NCBI GenBank assembly: GCA_947476195.1
Contig: CANJPT010000007.1
Location: 1 to 64,000 of the forward strand
Source of the DNA: Lewinellaceae bacterium
GTDB taxonomy: Bacteria; Bacteroidota; Bacteroidia; Chitinophagales; Saprospiraceae
Length of the DNA stretch: 64,000 bases
Direction: 5' to 3'
Shown here: positions 29,457 to 38,467 of the stretch, piece after piece
How positions within the stretch are numbered: position 1 is the stretch's first letter
How the letters are laid out: each line of letters begins with the position of its first letter
Position numbers and translations under genes: made by a program
Notes under the pieces: generated by a model
Databases searched by the model: none
Seen by the model: only the letters and a program-made list of their open reading frames with translations
What the model was told of the DNA's origin: nothing

Positions 29457-29481
29457 CTGCATCAGTTCAATTAATACATAA

Positions 29482-30261
29482 ATGCGTCTATTCTTTTTTC
29501 TGGCGGCGTTCCTCCTTTCTTCCGCCACTGCTACTGCTCAAAACACCCGGATCAAAGACCCCAATCAAGTGGGTTGGTGGGCCGGTTTTGCCACCTTTAA
29601 ACTCAATAACAAATGGGGTATTCACAGTGAATATCAGTGGCGTCGTGAAAATTTTGTAAAGGATTGGCAGCAAAGTCTGCTGCGGGGAGGCCTCAACTAT
29701 CAGTTGTCGCCCAAAATTCAGTTCCGGCTCGGCTATGCCTGGATCGAAACATTCAATTACGGCGCCTATGCTATCAATGGGCTGGGAAAAGACTTTACTG
29801 AGCATCGGATCTTCCAAATGGCTACCCTGGCCGACAAGGTTAGCTCTCTGGATGTAGCACATCGATTTATTCTGGAACAACGCTGGATCGGCCGTTATAC
29901 CTCCCCGGAACTCACCCGTGAGGACGAGTTTTTTTTCGCAAACCGACTGCGATATATGTTCCGGATGCAATGCCCCTTAAAAGGCAAAACGCTGGATTCC
30001 AAAGAATTTTATGCCGCCGCATACGATGAGGTTTTCATTGGCTTCGGCAAAAATGTAAATGAAAACGTATTCGACCAAAATCGTATTGGCCTTTTGATCG
30101 GATACCGCTTCAGTAAAGAATTACGTATTGAAGGGGGCTTTTTCAGCCAGATTCTCCAACTACCACGGGAAATCACCCTGCCTGACAGCCCAAATGGCCG
30201 GAATGTTTTCCAGTACAATACCGGCTTTATCCTCAATACTTTTTTTACCTTCGAGCGCTGA
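29482..30261 (+). CDS. DUF2490-like outer membrane protein
   Basis: 259 aa; signal peptide, WWAGFATFKLNNKWGIHSEYQWRRENFVKDWQQSLLRGGLNYQLSPKIQFRLGYAWIETF, C-terminal aromatic FTFER. Confidence 0.85.
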   Translation: MRLFFFLAAFLLSSATATAQNTRIKDPNQVGWWAGFATFKLNNKWGIHSEYQWRRENFVKDWQQSLLRGGLNYQLSPKIQFRLGYAWIETFNYGAYAINGLGKDFTEHRIFQMATLADKVSSLDVAHRFILEQRWIGRYTSPELTREDEFFFANRLRYMFRMQCPLKGKTLDSKEFYAAAYDEVFIGFGKNVNENVFDQNRIGLLIGYRFSKELRIEGGFFSQILQLPREITLPDSPNGRNVFQYNTGFILNTFFTFER

Positions 30262-30290
30262 GCTTATTTCAATAAACAGGTTTTTCTATT

Positions 30291-30376
30291 AGCGCAAAAA
30301 ATATTTTAATAACCGGCGGCTCTCAAGGCATTGGAAGAGCTGCCGCAATCATGGCTGCCCAAAAAGGGCATTTCTT
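30291..30376 (+). pseudogene. N-terminal fragment of a short-chain dehydrogenase/reductase
   Basis: frame reads SAKNILITGGSQGIGRAAAIMAAQKGHFF then diverges; Rossmann TGGSQGIG motif. Confidence 0.75.
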
Positions 30377-30377
30377 T

Positions 30378-30422
30378 AATTGCCTAATTTGTTCATTTTG
30401 AGCAAATTAGGCATTTTTTTTG
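30378..30422 (+). terminator. Rho-independent terminator
   Basis: tgcctaatttgttcattttgagcaaattaggcatttttttt. Confidence 0.85.
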
Positions 30423-30621
30423 GTGAAAAAAGCGCAAAAAAGCTAAGTTCGGTGCGACAAAAATATTGTATCACTAAAAGTAAAAAATAAAAAGATTAAG
30501 CTGCATCTTTTTAGACCAGGTGCTTATGAGCGTTACATCAAGTTTCCTACTGATGTGAAATTGTTATAGGATTGTGTAGAATGAGTTCCGGGTCAAATCA
30601 CCAGTATTTGGAATCGTCATC

Positions 30622-30712
30622 CATACTACTGGACATTTTCTAAAATCGAGACCTATAAGGCTTCCAAAAACCTTATAGGTCTTGGGGTAAAACAAAAATG
30701 TCCAGTAGTATG
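30622..30712 (+). mobile_element. MITE-like 91-bp element, copy 3, flanked by 9-bp TSD atcgtcatc (30613-30621 / 30713-30721)
   Basis: catactactggacattttctaaaatcgagacctataaggcttccaaaaaccttataggtcttggggtaaaacaaaaatgtccagtagtatg. Confidence 0.92.
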
Positions 30713-30895
30713 ATCGTCATCATTTGCTACAACTATGATCAGCCAGAGAAATCCATCCCAAATCGGATCGTAAGCTTATATAAGCTCTCCTATTGGTCGA
30801 GGTAAAGAGAACAAACCAGTAGAATTTGGAGCCAAGATCCATCAATTGCAGATTGGAGGCTGCAATTCCATCGAACACCTTTGCTTATAGTACTT

Positions 30896-30988
30896 GCCCC
30901 AAGTTTTGTCATCTTGTCGAGACTTGACCACCCTAAGTGCGTGCACGTAGGGTGAACAAGTCTCGACAAGATGACAAGGCTTGGGGGC
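30896..30988. repeat. Palindromic ~93-bp element, copy A
   Basis: gccccaagttttgtcatcttgtcgagacttgaccaccctaagtgc / gtgcacgtagggtgaacaagtctcgacaagatgacaaggcttgggggc. Confidence 0.9.
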
Positions 30989-31100
30989 TCGAGTTGGAAT
31001 GGCAGGACCGTGAAAGGCCCGAGACGTTTTCAGTCGGCCGTAACTTAAGACCGCTTAATTAGATCGCATTAGACTTTGCGTCACCTGGTGAAACGAAGCC

Positions 31101-34100
31101 TTACCGTTGCAACATCACATCCCCAAAAAACACTTCTTCCTTCCCGTCCACAAATTCCACTACCGCCTGCCAGACAAACACGGCCGGATTCAGCTTTTCA
31201 CCGTGTAAGGTGCCGTCCCAACCAAGATTGGTATCGCCTGCGGTAAAGTCCAGCAGCTCAAATACCTCTTCGCCCCAGCGGGAGAAGATCTGCAAAGACT
31301 TGATCTTCACCACGGTAAAGGGATCCGCAAAAATGGTGAATACGTCGTCTTTGCCGTCATCGTCCGGAGAGAAGATGTTTGGACCATAGACCTTGTGATT
31401 TCTGTCCACCAAAAGGGTCAGGTTGCCACGGGCTTCGCACCCGGCAGTTGACACCACCAAAACCTGATAATACTGGGTGTAGAAAGGCGTGGCCGTTGTA
31501 TTCAAACAAGTATCACATAGCAGCCCGGTTGAAGGCGTCCAGGTGACGGAGGCAATTTCTGAATTGGGTATGTTGACCGTCGCATCGATCTGATAGCTAT
31601 AACCCTGGGCTATTTCAGCCGATGGCGTCAGCGTTACCGCTACCTGGGTTGGAAAATTCACGGTAACCGTTGTTGAAGCGTTGCAGCCGGCGTTGCCCAG
31701 TGCCTGGATCGTGTAGCTGCCCGGAACAAGGTCGGTAAACTCATCCTGTACGCTCGGTTGGCTGTTGTTCAGGCTGTACAAAATGTTGCCCGATAAGCCC
31801 GTTACAGAATCGACTTGTATGGCTCCCGTTGTTTGTTGACAGGTCGGCTGGATCACGGAAGCATAGGCCACCGGAGTTTCAGGAACGATGATGATCTGAT
31901 CGATATCTACACAACCATTGGCTGCATTGGTCACAGATAGTACATACGTACCGGCTTTGTCAATTAGTGGCGTTTGTGAGGCCGGGTTGGACGCAAAATG
32001 GCCGTTCTGGGTACTCCAGAAGTAGCTCAGGTTTGCCGCACCCGTGCCGCTGCCATTCAGTGGGGCCGTTTCTCCCGCACAATCCAGGGTGAATGGTGTA
32101 CCTGCATCTGCTGTTGGCGGGGTTTGGTCAGCCGTCACATTTACGGAAATAACATTGGCGCAGTTGTTGGCCGGATTCACTCCGATCAGGTAATAGATGC
32201 CTGGGGTTGAAACAGGATGCGTCGGACCGTTGCCTATTATTGTGGTGTCTGTACCGATAATGGTCGCCCAGCCAAACTGTACGCCACCAACCGTCGAACT
32301 ACCGCTAAGCGTCTGAGCAGTGGTGATACAGGTTAATACGCCAGGGGTTGCCACCAAAAGTGCCGGCGGATTCAGATTTTGAGTAACTGTGATACTGGCC
32401 GTGGCTGTACAGAAGGTTACATTGTCCTGTACGATCAGATTGTATAAACCAGGGGCATTCACCACGAGATTGTTGCCAGTGGCCAGTGGTGTACCATTTT
32501 GCAGCCACTGGAAACTGCTTGGATTGGGCGTACCTGTCACATTGCCATTGAGGGTCGTGGTGGTAATACTACAGTCCAAAACAAGGTTGGCTGAATTAAT
32601 ACTGGCCACGGGCTGAGTAGTTTGGTCAGCGACCACAAAACTGGCCGTGCCGGTACAAGCTCCGCCGCCATTCACGGTAACCGTGTAACTACCTGCTGGG
32701 ATATTCATAAGGTCTTCGGTAATGGCCGCGTTCGACCAGCTAAAGAGGTAGCCGGTAGCAGGCCCTACTGTCAGGTTGATCGCCCCGTTGATGGCCACAC
32801 AAGAATTGTCGGCCGTGGGTACCCCACTGATAACAGGTAGGATGACATTCTCCGGGACAGTAAAGTTGCCAACGGAAGTACAACCGTTTGCAGCCGTAAC
32901 CGTAACTGTAAACGCCCCTGAAAGAATATTCGCCAGATCCTCTGTGGTAGCGTTATTCGACCAATTATAGATGTATGGTGCTGGACCCGTTGCAACGCTA
33001 AGGTTGATACTGCCACTTGCCTGAGCACAGGAAGCCGCAGAGATGATGTTGGAAAGTGCCGGGGGTGGCGCATTGCTGGTCACGACAAAACTGGCAGTAT
33101 TGGTGCAAGCTCCACCGCCATTCACCGTGACATTGTAGGTTCCGACCGCGATATTCAATAGATCTTCGGTGGTGGCAGCATTAGACCAGTTAAAGAGGTA
33201 GCCAGTAGCAGGCCCTACCGTCAGGTTGATTGCACCGTTATTGACCACACATGAAGTAACCGTTGTTGGCGTGCCCGAAATCTGGGGAATAATCACGGTT
33301 TCAGGAATCGTAAAATCCCCTACAGAGGTACAACCATTGGCGGCTGTAACTGTCACGGTATAGTTCCCTGAAAGAACTGCGTTCAGGTCCTGATTGGTTA
33401 CAGCGTTCGACCAGAAATATTGGTAAGGCGCCGGGCTGCCCGTCACGCTCAGATCAATACTGCCACTCGCCTGTCCGCAGGTAGCGGCCGCAATATTGTT
33501 GGAAAGTGCAGGCAAAGGAAGGTTACTCACGATCACCACTGCTGCGGTGCTGCTGCAGGCGCCGCCTGCACTTACCGTTACAGTATAAGTACCTGCGGCA
33601 AGGTTAGACTGGTCTTCGGTATTGACCCCGTTCGACCAGGTAAACGAATAGCCTGGTGCGGGAGGGGTAATGGTCAGATCGATGACTCCATTGTTAACGA
33701 TACAGGAACTCGCCGGGCTTAGTACGCTACCGATGGCCGGAGAAAATGAGTTCTCCGGCACCACAAAGTTGTCCACGGTCGTGCAGCCATTGGCCGCTGT
33801 GACCGTCACGGAATAAGTACCGGAAATGATGGAGGTAAGGTCCTGATTGGTGACCGCATTTGACCAAAAATACTGGTAAGGCGCCGGGCTACCGGAAACA
33901 CTCAGGTCAATACTGCCAATGGCTTGTCCGCAAAAAGCTGCTGTGATGCTCTGGGTAAGCAACGGCGTTGGGACATTGCTGGCGACCGTAAAGACGGCTG
34001 TATTGATGCAGTTACCACCGGCGCTTACCGTCACCGTATAGGTTCCGGAGGGCAGGTTGGACAGATCTTCGCTGTTCTGCCCACTCGACCAGGCAAACGT

Positions 34101-37100
34101 ATAGCCAGGCGGGGCGGGGTTGACGCTGAGGTCAATGGCTCCGTTATTTTGAATACAGGAACTATTCGCACTAGGTGTACCTGCAAGTGCAAATGGAATG
34201 GTATTCCCCGGTACAGTAGCACTGACCGTAGCAGAACAGTTATTTACATCTGTGACGGTTACCGTATAAGTGCCTGCTGCGATATTGGTCAGATCCTGAC
34301 TGATCTGTCCACTGGTCCATTGGTATCCGAAAGGTCCGGTGCCGCCGCTGACGCCCAGATCAATGCTCCCGTTGGCCAGGCCACAAACCTCCGGGGCAAC
34401 GGATTGTGAGGCGATCGGACTGGTGCGTTGATCCATTACAAAATACGAAGCGGTGGCGGTACAACTGCCTGATTCTGTGACCGAAACGGTATACGTTCCG
34501 GGAGGCAATGCGCTTAGGTCTTCGGTAGTGGCCGCATTCGACCAGAGATAAGTATAGGCTCCGGCAGGAGTAATATTCAGGTTGATTGCGCCGTTGTTGG
34601 CAACACAATCTGTCAGCGGAATCGAGGCGGCAGCCAGGCTAAAGGTCGTGGCGTTATTCGGAACATTATAGGTCGCCAAATCGGTGCAGCCGTTTGATGC
34701 CGTAACGGTTACGGAATAGTTGCCAGGCAAGAGGCTGCCAATATCCTGGGTAGTGGCCATATTGGACCACTCATAGACATAGGGGCCAGCCGGTCCGCTC
34801 ACATTTAGATCGATCGCGCCGTTGTTCACACTGCAGATAGAGGCGGTTATATTAGTACCCAGAACCGGAGTACTGGTATTATCTGCCACCACAAATGTAT
34901 TGGCAGACTGGCAGGTACCAAGGCTTACGGTCACCGTATAGATACCTGAATTGAGGTTACTCAGGTCTTCGGTCGTAGCAGTATTCGACCAAATATAGTT
35001 GTAGGTTCCGGCTGGAACAACACTAAGGTCAAGGCTACCGTTCGATATGGTGCAGGAACTATTCCCCAGAGGTGTAGCGTTGAGGTTTAGTGCGATATTG
35101 TTGTTCAAGACGGTGACTGAACTCACGGCAGTACAGCTATTTCCACCAGTCACCGTAACTGAATAGCTGCCGGGAGGCAGCGCAGTAAGGTCTTCCGAGG
35201 TGGCCATATTTGACCAAATAAATGAGAATGGACCTGTCCCGCCGCTCACATTGAGGTCCGCTGCACCATTGCTGAAATCACAGCTGGCAGGGCTGCCGGA
35301 AGTCGATAAGTTGGGCGGCAAAGCATTGTCAATGAGTGAAAATGAGTTGGTGGAAAAGCAAGTGCCGAGACTCACCGTGACGGTATAGGTACCGGCCGGG
35401 AGGTTATTCAAGTCTTCGCTTGTCGCTGTATTCGACCAGAGGTAGTTGTACACCCCGACTGGTATCACGCTGATATCCAGCGCACCGTTCGAAGCAGCAC
35501 AAGAGGTGTTCTCTACGGGCGTGCCGTTAACGCTGATTGCGATATTGTTATTCAAAACAGTCACTGAACTCTCGGCAGTACAGCTATTACCCCCTGTCAC
35601 CGTAACGGAATAGCTGCCGGGAGGCAGGGCCGTAAGGTCTTCCGTGGTGGCCGCATTTGACCAAATAAATGAGAGTGGACTAGTCCCGCCGCTCACATTG
35701 AGGTCTGCAGCGCCATTGCTAAAATCACAGCTGGCAGGACTGCCAGAGATCGATAAGTTGGGCGGCAAGGCATTATCCGCAATGGAAAATGTATTGGAGG
35801 TAAGGCAAGTACCCAGGCTCACCGTCACAGTATAAGTGCCAGCTGGGAGATTGTTCAGGTCTTCGCTTGTAGCCGTGTTCGACCAAAGGTAGTTGTACAC
35901 CCCGACAGGCGATACACTGATATCCAATGCACCATTCGAGGCAGCACAAGAGGTATTCTCTACGGGCGCACCGCTGACGCTGAGTGCAATGTTGTTATTT
36001 AAAACCGTTGAAGCAATCACAGCAGTGCAACCATTTATCCCGGTGACCGTGACTGAATAGATACCGGGGGGCAGATTGACAAGGTCTTCTGTGGTAGCTG
36101 CATTCGACCAAAGGTAAGTAAATGGCCCTGCTCCGGCACTGACGTTGAGGTTCACTGCACCGTTGCTGAAATCACAATTGGTCGAGGTAGCGGAGGCTGA
36201 TAAATTGGGCGGAAAAGCCGTATTCGCGACGGCAAAAGTATCCATATCGATACAACTAAGCCCATAAGTGACTGTTACAAGGTAATCTCCGCCAGTCAGG
36301 TTAAACAGACTATCCGTGGTTTGACCACTCGACCAATTGTACGTCAGCAATGTGTCTGACCAAATGGTCAAAAGCGAGGAGTCTGAAGTCACAACATCCA
36401 AAAAGACCGACCCTGTAGGTATGGCGCAGGAAATATTATCCGTCGCATTCCCAAGGATGTTAATGGCCGGATTGAGATTTTTGACGATAGCTGCATTGCG
36501 TGAAGTACAACCAGCCGAGTTTGTTACCGTGACAAAGAACGTATCTGCCAGCAAATGGCTAACGTCTTGTGAGGTATCCCCAGTGGACCATAATACCGTA
36601 AAAGGAGATTGTCCTCCGGTTATGGTCATGTTGATCGAACCATTTGGCAACCCACAATAGCTTGGGGATGGAACCGCAGGAATATTGGGAAAGTCTCTTA
36701 GATCTGAAACAGTGTAGGTTTCTATCGTAATACATGTCCCTCCGGCCGTTACTGTGACCGTATAATCCCCAGGGACCAGGTTTTTGATCGTTTTGGTCGT
36801 AGCACCATTAGACCACATAAAAGGGAGATTCGAAGGACTTATAGTTAGGACCACCTTGCCATTCAGAATGGTATCACAGGAAGTTTGATCTGTAACCGTT
36901 CCAAAGACACTAAAGACTATTGGGACGTCCTGAACTGTGGCACTTCCGGTTATTGTACAACCATTACTGGCGGTAACGGTCACCACATAATCTCCGGGGG
37001 GAACATTGGTAAGGGATTGGGTTGTTTGGCCTGAAGACCAAATATAGGTATTCGCCCCAGGTGGACCTCCGGAATTATGATTCAAGTTCACGGAACCATT

Positions 37101-38264
37101 GCTCATCCCGCAGGTAGCGTTTACGGGAAAAAGACTGATTGTGGGCAAATTTGGTATATCAGACAATAAGAAATCAATGGTATCTGCACAGGACCCTAAT
37201 CGCGTGACAATAACGGTATAATATCCACCGGTAAGATTGGTAATATCTTGGGTAGTAGCACCATTCGACCAAGCATAGGTAGCCGTAGCCAGCGCTGCCG
37301 GTGGGGAAACATCTATGTTAAGGCTGCCATTCCCACCAATACAAATGGTATTGTTTACCATAAGATTTAAGTCCACCATTACCGCAAGCGTACCGGCATT
37401 CACTGGCCCCTCGTAGGTTTCACTACAACCATTCGAACCGCTTACAGTAACCGTATAATCACCCGCAACAAGGTTATTGATTGAAAGTGTGGTGGCGCCA
37501 TTTGACCAGGTGTAGGTGTAAGGTGGAACACCACCGATTGCTTGTATGGCAGCTGTACCGCTACCTGTTCCACAAAAATCCAATCCAAAGCCACCAATAG
37601 GAGGAATCAAGGTTGGGGCGTTGGTGAGATTGAGTACCGTAAACTCAGCAGTCGTAGTACACGTTACACCATAGGTGACAGATACCGTATAAGTCCCCGG
37701 TGGCAAATTGATAATGTCCATCGTAGTTGCGCCATTCGACCATTCGTATGTCCAGGTGGATGGTGGCGTAACCGACAAGTCGATTTCACCATTGGCCATG
37801 CCATTACAAAGTGAGTTTCCAGTCGTGACAGCCGTTATAGTCAAAGGAGCTATAGGGGGTAAACTTCCTACCATAGTTGATCCCGTGGCTTTAGTTCCGT
37901 TGATATCCGTAATAGTTACCGTATAGGTGTCTGGGGTCAGGTTCATGAGGTCTTGGGTTGTTGCACCGTTTGACCATTCATAAGTATAGGGGCCGCAGCA
38001 AGGATCAGGGGTAAGGTCTATTTGCCCGATACCATTTCCGCACAGGTCCGGGAAAACATCCAGCGTTGGAAAAATATTTACCAAATGACCTGCTGCCGTA
38101 TCCAATTCCACTTTATTAGCAACATTACACTCCTCAGTTGCAGGAATTTTTGTTTCATAAAACGTATTTATGGGCTCAAAAAAAGTGGGGAGTGTCGATT
38201 TTGCTGAAATGGTTGAGCAAAAAAGGAAACACAAACAGGCGAGCAGAAAGGTAGAAACCTTCAT
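31101..38264 (-). CDS. Giant SprB-repeat protein with gliding-motility-associated C-terminal (T9SS type B) domain
   Basis: ORF 31101..38381 (2426 aa); likely start MKVSTFLLACLCFLFC at 38264; 24 repeats of the type YxWSNxATTxDLxNLPxGxYTVTV; C-terminal VYGPNIFSPDDDGKDDVFTIF...IFSRWGEEVFEL...VFFGDVMLQR. Confidence 0.92.
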   Translation of the reverse strand: MKVSTFLLACLCFLFCSTISAKSTLPTFFEPINTFYETKIPATEECNVANKVELDTAAGHLVNIFPTLDVFPDLCGNGIGQIDLTPDPCCGPYTYEWSNGATTQDLMNLTPDTYTVTITDINGTKATGSTMVGSLPPIAPLTITAVTTGNSLCNGMANGEIDLSVTPPSTWTYEWSNGATTMDIINLPPGTYTVSVTYGVTCTTTAEFTVLNLTNAPTLIPPIGGFGLDFCGTGSGTAAIQAIGGVPPYTYTWSNGATTLSINNLVAGDYTVTVSGSNGCSETYEGPVNAGTLAVMVDLNLMVNNTICIGGNGSLNIDVSPPAALATATYAWSNGATTQDITNLTGGYYTVIVTRLGSCADTIDFLLSDIPNLPTISLFPVNATCGMSNGSVNLNHNSGGPPGANTYIWSSGQTTQSLTNVPPGDYVVTVTASNGCTITGSATVQDVPIVFSVFGTVTDQTSCDTILNGKVVLTISPSNLPFMWSNGATTKTIKNLVPGDYTVTVTAGGTCITIETYTVSDLRDFPNIPAVPSPSYCGLPNGSINMTITGGQSPFTVLWSTGDTSQDVSHLLADTFFVTVTNSAGCTSRNAAIVKNLNPAINILGNATDNISCAIPTGSVFLDVVTSDSSLLTIWSDTLLTYNWSSGQTTDSLFNLTGGDYLVTVTYGLSCIDMDTFAVANTAFPPNLSASATSTNCDFSNGAVNLNVSAGAGPFTYLWSNAATTEDLVNLPPGIYSVTVTGINGCTAVIASTVLNNNIALSVSGAPVENTSCAASNGALDISVSPVGVYNYLWSNTATSEDLNNLPAGTYTVTVSLGTCLTSNTFSIADNALPPNLSISGSPASCDFSNGAADLNVSGGTSPLSFIWSNAATTEDLTALPPGSYSVTVTGGNSCTAESSVTVLNNNIAISVNGTPVENTSCAASNGALDISVIPVGVYNYLWSNTATSEDLNNLPAGTYTVTVSLGTCFSTNSFSLIDNALPPNLSTSGSPASCDFSNGAADLNVSGGTGPFSFIWSNMATSEDLTALPPGSYSVTVTGGNSCTAVSSVTVLNNNIALNLNATPLGNSSCTISNGSLDLSVVPAGTYNYIWSNTATTEDLSNLNSGIYTVTVSLGTCQSANTFVVADNTSTPVLGTNITASICSVNNGAIDLNVSGPAGPYVYEWSNMATTQDIGSLLPGNYSVTVTASNGCTDLATYNVPNNATTFSLAAASIPLTDCVANNGAINLNITPAGAYTYLWSNAATTEDLSALPPGTYTVSVTESGSCTATASYFVMDQRTSPIASQSVAPEVCGLANGSIDLGVSGGTGPFGYQWTSGQISQDLTNIAAGTYTVTVTDVNNCSATVSATVPGNTIPFALAGTPSANSSCIQNNGAIDLSVNPAPPGYTFAWSSGQNSEDLSNLPSGTYTVTVSAGGNCINTAVFTVASNVPTPLLTQSITAAFCGQAIGSIDLSVSGSPAPYQYFWSNAVTNQDLTSIISGTYSVTVTAANGCTTVDNFVVPENSFSPAIGSVLSPASSCIVNNGVIDLTITPPAPGYSFTWSNGVNTEDQSNLAAGTYTVTVSAGGACSSTAAVVIVSNLPLPALSNNIAAATCGQASGSIDLSVTGSPAPYQYFWSNAVTNQDLNAVLSGNYTVTVTAANGCTSVGDFTIPETVIIPQISGTPTTVTSCVVNNGAINLTVGPATGYLFNWSNAATTEDLLNIAVGTYNVTVNGGGACTNTASFVVTSNAPPPALSNIISAASCAQASGSINLSVATGPAPYIYNWSNNATTEDLANILSGAFTVTVTAANGCTSVGNFTVPENVILPVISGVPTADNSCVAINGAINLTVGPATGYLFSWSNAAITEDLMNIPAGSYTVTVNGGGACTGTASFVVADQTTQPVASINSANLVLDCSITTTTLNGNVTGTPNPSSFQWLQNGTPLATGNNLVVNAPGLYNLIVQDNVTFCTATASITVTQNLNPPALLVATPGVLTCITTAQTLSGSSTVGGVQFGWATIIGTDTTIIGNGPTHPVSTPGIYYLIGVNPANNCANVISVNVTADQTPPTADAGTPFTLDCAGETAPLNGSGTGAANLSYFWSTQNGHFASNPASQTPLIDKAGTYVLSVTNAANGCVDIDQIIIVPETPVAYASVIQPTCQQTTGAIQVDSVTGLSGNILYSLNNSQPSVQDEFTDLVPGSYTIQALGNAGCNASTTVTVNFPTQVAVTLTPSAEIAQGYSYQIDATVNIPNSEIASVTWTPSTGLLCDTCLNTTATPFYTQYYQVLVVSTAGCEARGNLTLLVDRNHKVYGPNIFSPDDDGKDDVFTIFADPFTVVKIKSLQIFSRWGEEVFELLDFTAGDTNLGWDGTLHGEKLNPAVFVWQAVVEFVDGKEEVFFGDVMLQR

Positions 38265-38467
38265 AAAAATAGAGTTTTTGTGTTGCTGTCCAGCATAAAA
38301 TCCAGACAACATATGTGGAATATTTCGTAACTTATGTAGCGAACATGATGGACAAAGATAGGCGTAGCACCCAATTTGCATCCAGTTAGGGCAGAAAAAA
38401 AGGTTGGTGCAATTAAAATGCTAAACGAAATAAATACATCGGGACAAACACCCTGATCCCCGATCCA

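Noticed and set aside
32622-34409. Several plus-strand ORFs inside 31-38 kb
   Set aside because: Shadow ORFs opposite the SprB repeats; their similarity to each other is explained by the repeat array.
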